A stretch of DNA of 64,000 nt from an uncultured Desulfovibrio sp. (GTDB lineage: Bacteria; Desulfobacterota; Desulfovibrionia; Desulfovibrionales; Desulfovibrionaceae). How positions within the stretch are numbered: the stretch's first letter is position 1; every line of letters starts with the position of its first letter. The translations under genes and the position numbers were made by a program. The DNA lies in the NCBI RefSeq assembly GCF_944324505.1, contig NZ_CALUWO010000002.1, positions 62,001 through 126,000 on the forward strand, read 5' to 3'. This document shows positions 45,099-53,934 of this stretch, one piece after another. The notes below the pieces were generated by a model, which searched no databases, was not told where the DNA came from, and was given only the letters and a program-made list of their open reading frames with translations.

Positions 45099-46547
45099 CT
45101 AGCGCGCCATGGGCGGCACGGGCACAGGGGCAGCGGGGGCGGCCGGTGCGGCCTCCGGAATTCTGGGCGCCGGCGGCGCCGCAGGAACAGCAGGAACAGC
45201 GGAAACCGGAGGCACCGCAGCAGGCGCGGGGCCGGTCGCTTCTGCCGGCAGCTGCGGCACGGCGGGGGCGGGAGCAGGCTGCGCCGCAGCGGGCGGCAGC
45301 GGGGACGACGGCTGCGCTGCGCCGGTGGCCGGCGGGGATGGCTGTTGCGGCCGGGGAGGCACCAGCGTGCCTCCGGAAGCCCCGCGGGCAAAGCGGCTGC
45401 CCAGATCACGCAATACGCCCACGGCAGTCTGCACGGCACGACCGGCATCGGCATCATGACGCAGACGCCTGTCGATCCAGCGGGCAAGGTAGAGAACCGT
45501 TTCCTCGTCCATGCCCTGCACGCCACGCCGGCGGATATCCGAGACCAGGGCGGCGCGGGCGGCCGTCTGCCGGGCCACAAGGCCACGGTACTGGGCGCTC
45601 AGGCTGTCCACCCGCAGCTGCGCCGTGGCCAGCTCCGCAGCACCGGCCTTCTGTTCCCGCAGGGTATCCAGATCAAAGACGGCGGTACTGACCTGGGCGC
45701 TGGCATCCACGGTCTGCCTGGCCAGATCATCCAGGGCGTCCAGGCGCTGCCGCAGCTCCGGCATGCCCTGTACGGCATCCAGGGCACCGGCCAGCGTCAC
45801 CACGTATCCCGCCAGCGACGAATAGAGCTGCCGCACCTGCGCCGGCGACAGGGTTCGCCCGTTGTGCGGGCGCTCTGCCTCCTCGCTCACGGCCAGGAGA
45901 AAACGCTCCACATAGAGCTGATACAGGCCCCGGATCATGGCGGGATGAAATACGTAGTCCAGAACGCCGGTACGCCCGCCCTGGGCGCCGCCGTCCAGGC
46001 CGATGAGCCTGGCGCCGTAGCGCTGGTTCAGGGCCTGCGGACTCAGGGCCAGGCTTCCCCCGCGCGCGCCGGGCTGATACCTGCCCACCAGATAGGCCGC
46101 CAGATCATCCACAAAGGAAAGGCGAACGCGGCTGTCTTCCACCACCCTGGGCGCCACATCCTGGGCCGGTGCTGCCGCGGTATCCACGGTCTGCGCGGCG
46201 CCCCCGGGCAGCATGGAGGTATCCACCGGCGCCCCCACGCTGCCCTGCACGCTGCGCCCCGACAGAGTTCCCGGCGCCGTGGGCGGGCTGGTGACCGACG
46301 GCGGCACGGGAGGCTCGGCATCCAGCAGTTCGCTGATACCGGCCAGGGGAGTTCCCGCGGTCATGTCATCAAGCAGGGTGACCAGACGCTGGCGCATGCC
46401 GGCGCGCTGCCCGTCATCAAGCGAAAGCCAGTAGGCGGCGCTGCCCACAGCGCACAGGGCCAGTATGGCCAGAATTCCCGGCAGCAGACCTCCGCGGGCA
46501 ACGCGCGGTTCGGGCAGCTGGGACATATTATTGGAAGGAGATTTCAT
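45099..46547 (-). CDS. membrane-anchored Ala/Pro-rich protein, unknown function
   Basis: A 482-residue protein with one N-terminal membrane helix (LLPGILAILALCAVGSAAYWL, residues 21-41). The outside part has a Pro/Thr-rich linker (75-130), a helical core of about 250 residues (VRLSFVDDLAAYLVGRYQPG through LYLARWIDRRLRHD), and a 100-residue low-complexity Ala/Pro tail. No family recognised. Such architecture fits a periplasmic envelope or cell-wall-associated protein. It is upstream of the exported protein gene. Confidence 0.65.
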   Translation of the reverse strand: MKSPSNNMSQLPEPRVARGGLLPGILAILALCAVGSAAYWLSLDDGQRAGMRQRLVTLLDDMTAGTPLAGISELLDAEPPVPPSVTSPPTAPGTLSGRSVQGSVGAPVDTSMLPGGAAQTVDTAAAPAQDVAPRVVEDSRVRLSFVDDLAAYLVGRYQPGARGGSLALSPQALNQRYGARLIGLDGGAQGGRTGVLDYVFHPAMIRGLYQLYVERFLLAVSEEAERPHNGRTLSPAQVRQLYSSLAGYVVTLAGALDAVQGMPELRQRLDALDDLARQTVDASAQVSTAVFDLDTLREQKAGAAELATAQLRVDSLSAQYRGLVARQTAARAALVSDIRRRGVQGMDEETVLYLARWIDRRLRHDADAGRAVQTAVGVLRDLGSRFARGASGGTLVPPRPQQPSPPATGAAQPSSPLPPAAAQPAPAPAVPQLPAEATGPAPAAVPPVSAVPAVPAAPPAPRIPEAAPAAPAAPVPVPPMAR

Positions 46548-46691
46548 GCAGACCCCCTCGAAATGGTGGCGGGGATGGGTGGCAGGGACCCCATTTCATA
46601 GCATCGCTGCCTGCAGGTTGTGAAGAGCCTTTCCCCTGCCATGCCAGGAGAAACAATTCCCACAAGGGGAAATCATTCCAAAAACGGCCCA

Positions 46692-46721
46692 TTGACATGT
46701 AATAATTATGATTACTATAAA
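46692..46721 (+). promoter_or_regulatory. cstA promoter with Fur-like operator in its spacer
   Basis: TTGACA (46692-46697), 18-base spacer, TATAAA (46716-46721). The spacer is filled by GTAATAATTATGATTAC (46699-46715), a near-palindrome. Its reverse strand over 46716-46698 matches the E. coli 19-bp Fur consensus at 13 of 19 positions by hand count. A repressor bound there would block polymerase directly. Confidence 0.6.
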
Positions 46722-46854
46722 TAGAGAAACCAGCTGCGGGTCAAGGAAAGCCATGGGACGCGCCCCTTGACGCAAAATACGTGGCATGCTACGGCAAGCT
46801 CCGCCTGAAATGCCGCCACGTACGCGGCAAATTCTGTTTCTGAGGGAGGGTTCC

Positions 46855-48297
46855 ATGCCCAATTCCGTCTATTTCTTGCTTGCGGTAGTGGCGCTCCTTG
46901 TAGGCTACTATGTCTACGGCACCATCATCACCAAGATTTTCGGTGCCGACGCCAGCCGGCCCACCCCGGCCAAAACCATGGCCGACGGTGTGGACTACGT
47001 GGAAATGCCCATGTGGAAGGTGTGGCTCATCCAGCTGCTTAACATCGCAGGCGTCGGTCCGGTTTTCGGCCCCATTCTGGGCGCGCTCTACGGGCCTTCC
47101 GCCCTGCTCTGGATTGTCATCGGCACCATCTTTGCGGGTGCCGTGCATGACTATTTTTCGGGCATGCTGTCCGTGCGCTACAACGGCGCCAATGTGCCCA
47201 CCATTGTGGGCTACAACCTCGGCAACGCGGCCAAACAGGTCATGCGCGTCTTTGCCGTGGTGCTGCTGCTTCTGGTGGGCGTGGTCTTTGTGGCGGCTCC
47301 CGCCGGCCTGCTGGCCAAGCTGACCCCCGAATCCCTGAACATCACCTTCTGGATCGCGGTCATCTTTGCCTACTACTTCCTGGCCACCATTCTGCCCATT
47401 GACAAGATCATCGGCCGCTTCTACCCCGTGTTCGGGGCCGTGCTCATCATCATGGCCGTGGGCATGACCGTGGGCATGTTCGTGGCCGACAACGGCTTCT
47501 ACAACTGGCTGAAGTGGGAAAACACCCATCCCCAGCAGCTGCCCGTCTATCCGCTGGTCTTCATCACCATTGCCTGCGGCGCCCTGTCCGGCTTCCATGC
47601 CACGCAGTCGCCGCTCATGGCCCGCTGTCTGGGCAATGAAAAGCAGGGGCGCGCCGTCTTCTACGGCGGCATGGTGGCCGAAGGTCTCATCGGCCTGGTC
47701 TGGGCCACGGTGGGCATGACGTTCTACACCAGCCCCGATGCCCTCAATGCGGCCATCAGCGCCGGCGGCCCCGGCAACGTGGTGACGGAAACCTCCCTGG
47801 CGCTCATGGGTTCCTTTGGCGGCGTGCTGGCCATTCTGGGCGTGGTGGCCCTGCCGGTGACCTCCGGCGACACGGCCTTCCGCGCGGCGCGTCTGACCAT
47901 TGCCGAAGTGTTCAACATCTCCCAGCGCTCCATTCCGGCCCGTCTGGCCATTGCCGTACCCATCTTTGTGATCGGCGTCATTCTGGCCAATGTGGACTTC
48001 AACATCATCTGGCGGTACTTCGGCTTTGCCAACCAGGCCCTGGCCGCCATCATGCTGTGGGCTGCCGCTGCCTACCTGTACCGCAAGCATCGCCTGCACT
48101 GGGTATGCACCGTGCCGGCCACCTTCATGACCTCGGTCTGCATGTCCTACATCTGCTATGAACCCAACATGGGTCTGGGCATGCCCATCGCCTATGCCGA
48201 TGCCGTGGGCATCGCGTCGGCCGTGGTGGCGCTGGTTGCCTTCCTGGTGCTGGCCCGCAAGCCCATTGAAGGGGCACCTGATATCGATACCGTGTAG
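46855..48297 (+). CDS. cstA: CstA-family carbon starvation / peptide or pyruvate transporter
   Basis: A 480-residue membrane protein with about fourteen hydrophobic segments. CstA text is clear: YGTIITKIFGADASRPTPA near the N-terminus, QLLNIAGVGPVFGPILGALYGP, and GALSGFHATQSPLMARCLGNE. It is shorter than E. coli CstA (701 residues), as is common in anaerobes. Family members import peptides or pyruvate. GAGGGAGGG precedes the start. Strong promoter with a Fur-like operator upstream and a perfect terminator downstream show a single-gene unit. Confidence 0.92.
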   Translation: MPNSVYFLLAVVALLVGYYVYGTIITKIFGADASRPTPAKTMADGVDYVEMPMWKVWLIQLLNIAGVGPVFGPILGALYGPSALLWIVIGTIFAGAVHDYFSGMLSVRYNGANVPTIVGYNLGNAAKQVMRVFAVVLLLLVGVVFVAAPAGLLAKLTPESLNITFWIAVIFAYYFLATILPIDKIIGRFYPVFGAVLIIMAVGMTVGMFVADNGFYNWLKWENTHPQQLPVYPLVFITIACGALSGFHATQSPLMARCLGNEKQGRAVFYGGMVAEGLIGLVWATVGMTFYTSPDALNAAISAGGPGNVVTETSLALMGSFGGVLAILGVVALPVTSGDTAFRAARLTIAEVFNISQRSIPARLAIAVPIFVIGVILANVDFNIIWRYFGFANQALAAIMLWAAAAYLYRKHRLHWVCTVPATFMTSVCMSYICYEPNMGLGMPIAYADAVGIASAVVALVAFLVLARKPIEGAPDIDTV

Positions 48298-48351
48298 TCG
48301 TCGCATCCTGACGGGGAGGCCGGGGTACCGGCCCCCCGTTGCAGGAGACAC

Positions 48352-48384
48352 AGGGGCAGGGTATGCTTTCCCTGCCCCTTTTTT
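48352..48384 (+). terminator. cstA terminator
   Basis: AGGGGCAGGG (48352-48361) pairs with CCCTGCCCCT (48370-48379), followed by a six-base T-run. Confidence 0.92.
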
Positions 48385-48448
48385 ATGGCGTTTCGCGCCC
48401 GCCTCTGCCGGCGCAGCGCCCAACCCCGCGGAACCCAGGAGGCCAGCC

Positions 48449-49249
48449 ATGCTCACCCCCCCCAACATTCTCACCATTGCCGGTTCCGATTCCGGCGGAG
48501 GCGCCGGCATTCAGGCCGACCTCAAGACCATCATGGCCCTTGGCGGCTACGGCATGAGCGTCATTACGGCCCTGACGGCGCAGAACGGTCTGGGCGTGCG
48601 CGGCATTCATGCTCCTGAGCCGGAATTCGTAGCGCTGCAACTGCGCACCGTGCTGGAAGGCTTTCGTGTGGCTGCCGCCAAGACCGGCATGCTCTTTTCC
48701 ACGGGCATCATCCGCGCCCTGGCAGACGTGCTGCGCCAGACGGCCTTTCCGCTGGTGGTGGACCCGGTATCCGTGAGCCAGAGCGGCAGCGCCCTGCTCC
48801 GCCAGGATGCCGTGGAAGCGCTCAAGGAAGACATGATTCCCCTCTGTACCCTGCTCACGCCCAATCGCCCCGAAGCGGAAATGCTGGCCGGCATGCCCAT
48901 CAACAATGCCGACGATGCCTTCACCGCGGCGGAAAAGCTCATCAAAATGGGCGCCAGGGCCGTTCTGGTCAAGGGCGGCCACATGGACAGCTCGGTGGTG
49001 GTGACGGACTGCCTGCTCATCAGGGGCGAAGCCCCCAGGACCCTGCCGCAGCCCAAGGTGGAAACCACCAACAACCACGGTACCGGCTGCTCGCTGTCGG
49101 CCGCCATTGCCACCGGTCTGGGCAAGGGCCTGCCCCTGTCGGTGGCCGTGACGCAGGCCCAGGAATTCCTCAATCTGGCCCTGCGCAAAAGCTATGCCCC
49201 CGGCAAGGGCTGCGGTCCGGTCAATCACGCCGCGCGCTTCTTTGCCTGA
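48449..49249 (+). CDS. thiD: hydroxymethylpyrimidine/phosphomethylpyrimidine kinase ThiD
   Basis: A 266-residue ribokinase-fold kinase making HMP pyrophosphate for thiamine. Motifs: AGSDSGGGAGIQADLKTI (substrate loop), ITALTAQNGLGV, VVDPVSVSQSG, TPNRPEAEMLAG and the anion-hole NNHGTGCSLSAAIA. CAGGAGG precedes the ATG. No TPP riboswitch is visible upstream, and thiE or other thi genes are absent from the window. It lies 102 bases before truA on the same strand. Confidence 0.94.
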   Translation: MLTPPNILTIAGSDSGGGAGIQADLKTIMALGGYGMSVITALTAQNGLGVRGIHAPEPEFVALQLRTVLEGFRVAAAKTGMLFSTGIIRALADVLRQTAFPLVVDPVSVSQSGSALLRQDAVEALKEDMIPLCTLLTPNRPEAEMLAGMPINNADDAFTAAEKLIKMGARAVLVKGGHMDSSVVVTDCLLIRGEAPRTLPQPKVETTNNHGTGCSLSAAIATGLGKGLPLSVAVTQAQEFLNLALRKSYAPGKGCGPVNHAARFFA

Positions 49250-49351
49250 TACAGCGCTGACGGGCGGGAGGGTTCACTTCCCGCCACGGCGCGTCCTTCG
49301 CAACGAGCCTCCGGCACAGCGGTCCGCGTCTGTCCGGCGGAAGGAGTTCCC

Positions 49352-50197
49352 ATGCGTCTCTGCCTGCTTCTGGCCTATGACGGCAGCCGCTACAGCGGCT
49401 GGCAAATCCAGGAAAGCCCCTCGCCCCCGCCCACCATTCAAGGCAGGGTGGAGCAGGCGCTCTCCCGCCTTTGCGCCGGAAGCATACGGGTCTTTGGTTC
49501 GGGGCGCACCGATGCCGGCGTGCATGCCCACGGGCAGGTAGCCCATGCGGACGTACCCGACAGGCGCGCCGGTCTGCCCTGGCGCCATGCCCTGAACAGC
49601 CTGCTGCCGCCGGATATTCGCGTGCTGCTGGCGGTTCCCGCCCCGACGGACTTTCATGCCCGCGTGGATGCCCTGCACAAGACCTACTGTTACGACTTCT
49701 GGCGGGAACCGGCCTTTGTGCCGCCCCGTCTGGCCCCCTTTGTGTGGGCATGCGGTCCGCTGGACCCCGGCCCCATGCGCGAGGCGCTGGTGCAGCTCAC
49801 GGGGCAGCATGACTTCGCCAGCTTCCAGAATACGGGCACGCCGGTCCGGGACACGGTGCGCCGGGTGCTGCACGCCAGCCTGGAACCGCTGCCGGCCGTG
49901 CCCCTGTACCCGCCGCATGTGCCGGCCCTGCGCCTGCGCATCACGGCCACCGGCTTTCTCAAACAGATGGTCCGCAACGTGGCCGGCCTGCTGGCGGCCT
50001 GCGGACGCGGCCGTCTGGACAGCTCCCGGGTACCGGCGCTGCTGGCGGCCCGGGACCGTCGCGCCCTGCCCACGCCCACGGCGCCGCCGCAGGGGCTGGC
50101 CCTGACCCGCGTGGTCTACGCGCCCGGGCGCATTCCAGAGCTGGACGCCCTGTGGTCTGGCGACCATGGCGCAGTTCCGTCCCCCCCATCCGTCTGA
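49352..50197 (+). CDS. truA: tRNA pseudouridine(38-40) synthase TruA
   Basis: A 281-residue pseudouridine synthase acting on the anticodon arm of tRNAs. Catalytic Asp54 lies in GSGRTDAGVHAHGQ; the N-terminal AYDGSRYSGWQ and the FLKQMVRNVAGLL motif are typical. It has a short extra C-terminal tail. GGAAGGAG precedes the ATG. Its 3' flank lacks a recognisable terminator. Confidence 0.95.
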   Translation: MRLCLLLAYDGSRYSGWQIQESPSPPPTIQGRVEQALSRLCAGSIRVFGSGRTDAGVHAHGQVAHADVPDRRAGLPWRHALNSLLPPDIRVLLAVPAPTDFHARVDALHKTYCYDFWREPAFVPPRLAPFVWACGPLDPGPMREALVQLTGQHDFASFQNTGTPVRDTVRRVLHASLEPLPAVPLYPPHVPALRLRITATGFLKQMVRNVAGLLAACGRGRLDSSRVPALLAARDRRALPTPTAPPQGLALTRVVYAPGRIPELDALWSGDHGAVPSPPSV

Positions 50198-50576
50198 AGC
50201 ACGGCGCCCACAGCGCCCATCTGGCCCCCCGCGTGACGGCATGCTGTGCCGCTCCGACTTTCTGCTGCACGACAGCTCTGCCAGCCACGCCACCAGGGAA
50301 CGCCCGGTGCCCGGTTGTGCGTGCTGAGCGCGGCTCCTGTTGCCGGCACGGCGACAGACGGGGTGGTCAGTTCCCGCATCAGACGCGTATGCAGATGGAA
50401 TGTGGTTTGCCCGCGGGGAGCACGGGACCTGACCCCAGCGACGGCAAAACCTGGCTGCGAGACCTTCCCCCCGGCCTGGCCGTATGGACGGGAGCATGAG
50501 GAACATGGGGAGACACGACCCGCCCGGCTGTGCCCCTGCGCCTTCTTCCCGGCGGCTGCTCCCAGAAGCCGGGAAA
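50198..50576. other. gene-free stretch downstream of truA
   Basis: Some 380 bases between truA and the terminator of the convergent lipoprotein gene. Frames crossing it are Cys/Arg/Pro-rich and lack ribosome sites. I see no promoter, RNA or repeat. Confidence 0.4.
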
Positions 50577-50597
50577 ACGCCGTAGCGGCTACGGCGT
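50572..50597 (-). terminator. terminator of the lipoprotein gene
   Basis: ACGCCGTAG (50577-50585) pairs with CTACGGCGT (50589-50597) around a 3-base loop; the AAAA on the left gives a short T-tract for leftward transcription. Confidence 0.65.
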
Positions 50598-50616
50598 GCG
50601 GCGTCGCGCGCAGGCC

Positions 50617-51648
50617 CTACTTCACCGAGGCCGCAAAGGCATTGTAGCTTTTTTCCGCCTCCACATAGGCCGCATTGAGGGCCTTGCGCACCGCAGGGTG
50701 AAAGCCCTGGGACAGACCCACGGCCACGGCATCGGGAAAGGCGCGGGCCGTGCGCAGAAAGGCGCGCCACAGGCGCTCGCTTTCCCCCGGCACGGCAAAG
50801 GGCAGAAAGGCCGCCTCATCCAGAATGCCCTGCAATTCAGCATGCCAGGCCGTCAGACTCTGGGCATCTGCCTCATTTTCCCCCAGCAGGGCACGGGCAT
50901 CCCGCATGCGGCGGAAGAACAGACGCACGGCCAGAATCTGCGGCCGGAGCGGATGGCCCTTGAGGGTCACGGCCTCGGCGGCACGGGCCTCGCTTTCCAC
51001 CTCCTGGGCAATGCGCCGGCGGGCATCCTCGTAGGCTTCCCACTGCCGGGCAATGGATGTCAGCAGCTCCCGTCCCTTTTTGCCGTCATCCACAATGGTC
51101 TCGTCCAGCGCATAGTCCGTGAGGGCGGTGTAGAGCTGCCGCTCCCTGTCCACGGCGGCATCCATGGCCTTCAGGGATGCCGTGATGGCGTCGGCCGAGG
51201 CCTGGGGCCATACTGCCGGCGGTTTCAGGGCAGCCGTGCGGGCAAAGGCGGCAGGACGGGGCGTGAGCCTGGGCAGGGCGGCATGGCGCATGTAATGGTC
51301 TGCGCTGACGTACAGCCACAGGGCATAGCCGGCATCCTTGGACAGCATCCATTCCGTCATGGCATTGGCGTACTCCAGACAGACATTGGCGCGGCGCAGC
51401 TCTTCTTCGCCGGCGGGTGCTTCCTCCCGCATTTCGCGCCACTGCCGGGGCAGATAGGTGCGGGGAGCCGGCGCGGACGTATCTGCCTGTGTCGTCCCGG
51501 ACGGGGCGACCTTTTCAGCAGACGGGGCCGGCTCCGCTGCCGGCGCAGCCGGCTTCTTTTCCCTGTCGCCAGTGTCGCAGGCAGCCAGTGCCAGCACGGG
51601 CAAAAGCGCCAGCAGCAGGGCCAGGCGGCGCAGAAACAGCCACGGCAT
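50617..51648 (-). CDS. putative lipoprotein (DUF3829-like), unknown function
   Basis: A 343-residue lipoprotein. The signal ends in LALAAC (Cys24 or so) and is followed by a Pro/Ala/Ser linker (30-65). The mature part is almost wholly helical, with spaced aromatic residues (CLEYANAMTEWMLSKDAGYALWLYVSADHY as ordered helices) and coiled-coil tendency around 220-260. The layout resembles DUF3829 proteins. GGAGCG precedes the ATG, whose A overlaps the end of the HAD gene stop (TGATG), so the two are coupled. Confidence 0.7.
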   Translation of the reverse strand: MPWLFLRRLALLLALLPVLALAACDTGDREKKPAAPAAEPAPSAEKVAPSGTTQADTSAPAPRTYLPRQWREMREEAPAGEEELRRANVCLEYANAMTEWMLSKDAGYALWLYVSADHYMRHAALPRLTPRPAAFARTAALKPPAVWPQASADAITASLKAMDAAVDRERQLYTALTDYALDETIVDDGKKGRELLTSIARQWEAYEDARRRIAQEVESEARAAEAVTLKGHPLRPQILAVRLFFRRMRDARALLGENEADAQSLTAWHAELQGILDEAAFLPFAVPGESERLWRAFLRTARAFPDAVAVGLSQGFHPAVRKALNAAYVEAEKSYNAFAASVK

Positions 51649-52283
51649 CACAGGCGCTCCGCAATCCAGGCATTGAGCGCCGTCAGATCCGGCCCCCACG
51701 GAATGTCGCCGCCCTTCAGCTCCGGCCCCACACCGTAGAACTGCGTGCCCACGCTTTCGGCGGCATTGCGGTCCGTGAGGGCATCGCCCACCATGAGCAC
51801 ATCGGCCGGATCCAGGCCGGCCTGGCGCACGATCTGGGCCAGCCGTTCGGCCTTGGCCGGCGGCGAACCATACACGCCCGTAAACAGCGAAAACAGCCCC
51901 CGTTCCTGCAGGATGGTGCACAATTCTTCCGTGGGCGTCCCCGAACAGACATAGAGGGGCAGCCGCCCGTGCCAGTGCTCCAGCGTCTGCTGCGCTCCGG
52001 CAATGAGCGGACAGCGCCGCACCTCGTCCAGGGCATACTGCGCAAAGCGCTCGCCCCATTCCTGCGATTCCTCCGGGCTGATGTCCCTGCCCAGAATCTC
52101 GCGGAAGAACCACTGGAACTTCCGGTAGCGGCTCACCCCGCCATGCACCGTGTGATACATGACAAAGCGGTCGCGGGCTTCCTCGCCATAGGGTTCCGCC
52201 AGGCGGGCAAAGGCCCGCGTCTTGACCGGAACACTGTCCAGAATGACGCCATCACAATCAAAAACAAGACATTGCAGGGACAT
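51648..52283 (-). CDS. HAD-family hydrolase (phosphatase)
   Basis: A 211-residue haloacid dehalogenase phosphatase. Nucleophile Asp9 and Asp11 are in FDCDGVILDS; motif II is YVCSGTP; motif III/IV are PPAKAERLAQIV and VLMVGDALTDRNAA. A four-helix cap is present. It resembles phosphoglycolate phosphatase-like or sugar-phosphate phosphatases. A terminator upstream separates it from the cytidylyltransferase-acyltransferase operon, so it starts its own unit with the lipoprotein gene. Confidence 0.88.
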   Translation of the reverse strand: MSLQCLVFDCDGVILDSVPVKTRAFARLAEPYGEEARDRFVMYHTVHGGVSRYRKFQWFFREILGRDISPEESQEWGERFAQYALDEVRRCPLIAGAQQTLEHWHGRLPLYVCSGTPTEELCTILQERGLFSLFTGVYGSPPAKAERLAQIVRQAGLDPADVLMVGDALTDRNAAESVGTQFYGVGPELKGGDIPWGPDLTALNAWIAERL

Positions 52284-52375
52284 GAACACTCCTGAACACC
52301 TGGCCGGCTCCAGACCGGACAGGTCAACCGCCTGCCCCGGCCCGCGGCCGGAAGGACATACGGCATGAAGACAAA

Positions 52376-52410
52376 CGAAAAAACGGGGAGAGGCGCGGCA
52401 CCTCTCCCCG
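52376..52410 (-). terminator. terminator of the aldolase-to-acyltransferase operon
   Basis: CGGGGAGAGG (52384-52393) pairs with CCTCTCCCCG (52401-52410). The A-run on the left is a good T-tract for leftward transcripts that end the operon after the acyltransferase gene. Confidence 0.85.
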
Positions 52411-52429
52411 CAGAAGAAAACGGAAAGGC

Positions 52430-53059
52430 CTAGTACATGTCGTCGTCCATCTGTTCGGCCTGAACGCGGCATTCGTTCTCGCCGCGCCGGCCGATGGGAC
52501 GGGCCGGCACCCCGGCAACGATGGTGAACGGTTCCACATCGCGGGTCACCACAGCGCCCGCGCCCACCACGGCCCCTTTGCCGATGCGCACATTGGGCGT
52601 CACCGTGCAGTTGGCCGCGATCCAGACATCTTCCCCAATAACGACGACACCCGGCTCATGTCCCTGTTCCATGATGGGGACATCCTGCCGGGTGAAGCAA
52701 TGGTTGGCCGAGCGCACCACCGTACCGGGGCCGATGGCACTTTTGGCACCGATGGAGATGCTGCCGCCATCGGCACACAGATGCACGCCGGGCGACAGGG
52801 AAACATTGTCTGCCACATCCAGCTTGCCGTTGCCCGCCGTGAGGATGCAGTTGCGCCCCACCCGCACGCCATTGCCCAGCCGCATATTGTGACAGCCGAT
52901 CATGCCGATGCCGGTATTGAAGCGCACCAGCCCGCACCGCGCAAACATCCAGCGCCAGGTGACAAGCCGCACCACGCGCCCCAGGGGCGTGGGTATCCAT
53001 CCGAAGAGGAATACCCACAGCTCCTCAAGCGCAAGAAGAAGGCGCATACGGGCCTTCAT
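52430..53059 (-). CDS. hexapeptide-repeat acyltransferase
   Basis: A 209-residue left-handed beta-helix transferase. The first 35 residues hold a hydrophobic amphipathic helix (LLLALEELWVFLFGWIP). Hexapeptide repeats run from residue 55 to 175 (LGNGVRVGRNCILTAG, ISIGAKSAIGPGTVVRSA, VIGEDVWIAANCTVTPNVRIGKGAVVGAGAVV), with the acceptor His in NHCFTRQD. It probably O-acetylates a sugar or glycan. The ATG abuts the stop of the cytidylyltransferase gene; it is last in that operon. Confidence 0.88.
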   Translation of the reverse strand: MKARMRLLLALEELWVFLFGWIPTPLGRVVRLVTWRWMFARCGLVRFNTGIGMIGCHNMRLGNGVRVGRNCILTAGNGKLDVADNVSLSPGVHLCADGGSISIGAKSAIGPGTVVRSANHCFTRQDVPIMEQGHEPGVVVIGEDVWIAANCTVTPNVRIGKGAVVGAGAVVTRDVEPFTIVAGVPARPIGRRGENECRVQAEQMDDDMY

Positions 53060-53830
53060 CTACTTGCTGTACTCCTGCATAAGGGGATCATTTTCCATGT
53101 ACTGGGTCACGCGGGCCAGGTCTTCGGGCGTATCCACGCTGAAGGTGCGCTTGTCGGTGGGGACCATGCGCACCTTTTCGCCATGCTCCAGAATGCGCAT
53201 CATGTCCACGGATTCATAGATTTCCAGGGGCATTTCCGGCATTTCGTTGAAGCGGATGAGGTAGTCGCGGCGGAAGGGAATGATGCAGACCTGCTTGCGC
53301 ATGGGCACCACGTCCGATCCCTTCTTGCGGGAGGGGATAGGCTCACGGGAGAAGTAGAGGGCATCGCTATGGCAGTCCACCACCACCTTGACCTCGTTGG
53401 GGTCCTCAAACTCTTCCAGGGTCTCCATGTCGGCCATGAGATTGACCACATTGATGCTCGGATCATCCAGCATGGGCTGCACGGCGGCATCGATCATGTC
53501 CGGCGTGATCATGGGTTCATCACCCTGCACCATGACAACAATGTCCACCCGCTTGCCGGTCTGCGCCTCGATCTTGAGCAGGGCCTCGGCGGTACGGGTG
53601 GAGCAGCGCACGTGATGATCGCCGGTCATGACGCACTTGAGGCCCGCGTCCCGGCAGTAGTTTTCGATGATTTCGTCACAGGTGGCCACATAGGTATCGG
53701 ACAGGATGCCGCTCATGGCCGTGCGGAAGGCCACATGGCCCACCATGGGCGTGCCGTGAATAAGGGCCAGGGGTTTGCCGGGAAAGCGGCTGGAACCCAT
53801 GCGGGCGGGAATGATGGCAATGATGTTCAT
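53060..53830 (-). CDS. CMP-sugar (KdsB-like) cytidylyltransferase
   Basis: A 256-residue nucleotidyltransferase of the CMP-Kdo/CMP-sialate synthetase family. The P-loop-like ARMGSSRFPGKPLALI motif (residues 9-24) is diagnostic, and VMVQGDEPMITPDMID contains the metal-binding Asp. The Kdo-recognition segment, usually SGTDR, reads RCSTRTAE, so the substrate may not be ordinary Kdo. The context with an HpaI-type aldolase and an SDR epimerase suggests activation of some 3-deoxy-ulosonic acid. GGAG lies upstream of the start. Confidence 0.85.
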   Translation of the reverse strand: MNIIAIIPARMGSSRFPGKPLALIHGTPMVGHVAFRTAMSGILSDTYVATCDEIIENYCRDAGLKCVMTGDHHVRCSTRTAEALLKIEAQTGKRVDIVVMVQGDEPMITPDMIDAAVQPMLDDPSINVVNLMADMETLEEFEDPNEVKVVVDCHSDALYFSREPIPSRKKGSDVVPMRKQVCIIPFRRDYLIRFNEMPEMPLEIYESVDMMRILEHGEKVRMVPTDKRTFSVDTPEDLARVTQYMENDPLMQEYSK

Positions 53831-53934
53831 GAATGCTCCTTTGCGTCGGGGGACAGCACGGGAAACCCGGGGCGCGGGGCCGCCGGTTCCTCCATCACCG
53901 GCCGCATGCCGGACGGGCACGCGGCCAGAAGGGT

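Noticed and set aside
48298..48448. TPP riboswitch ahead of thiD
   Set aside because: No CUGAGA/thi-box elements; the hairpin present is the cstA terminator.
46789..48510. A 573-codon open frame opposite cstA
   Set aside because: It is antisense to a well-supported membrane protein gene; its His/Gly-rich content reflects reversed hydrophobic codons.
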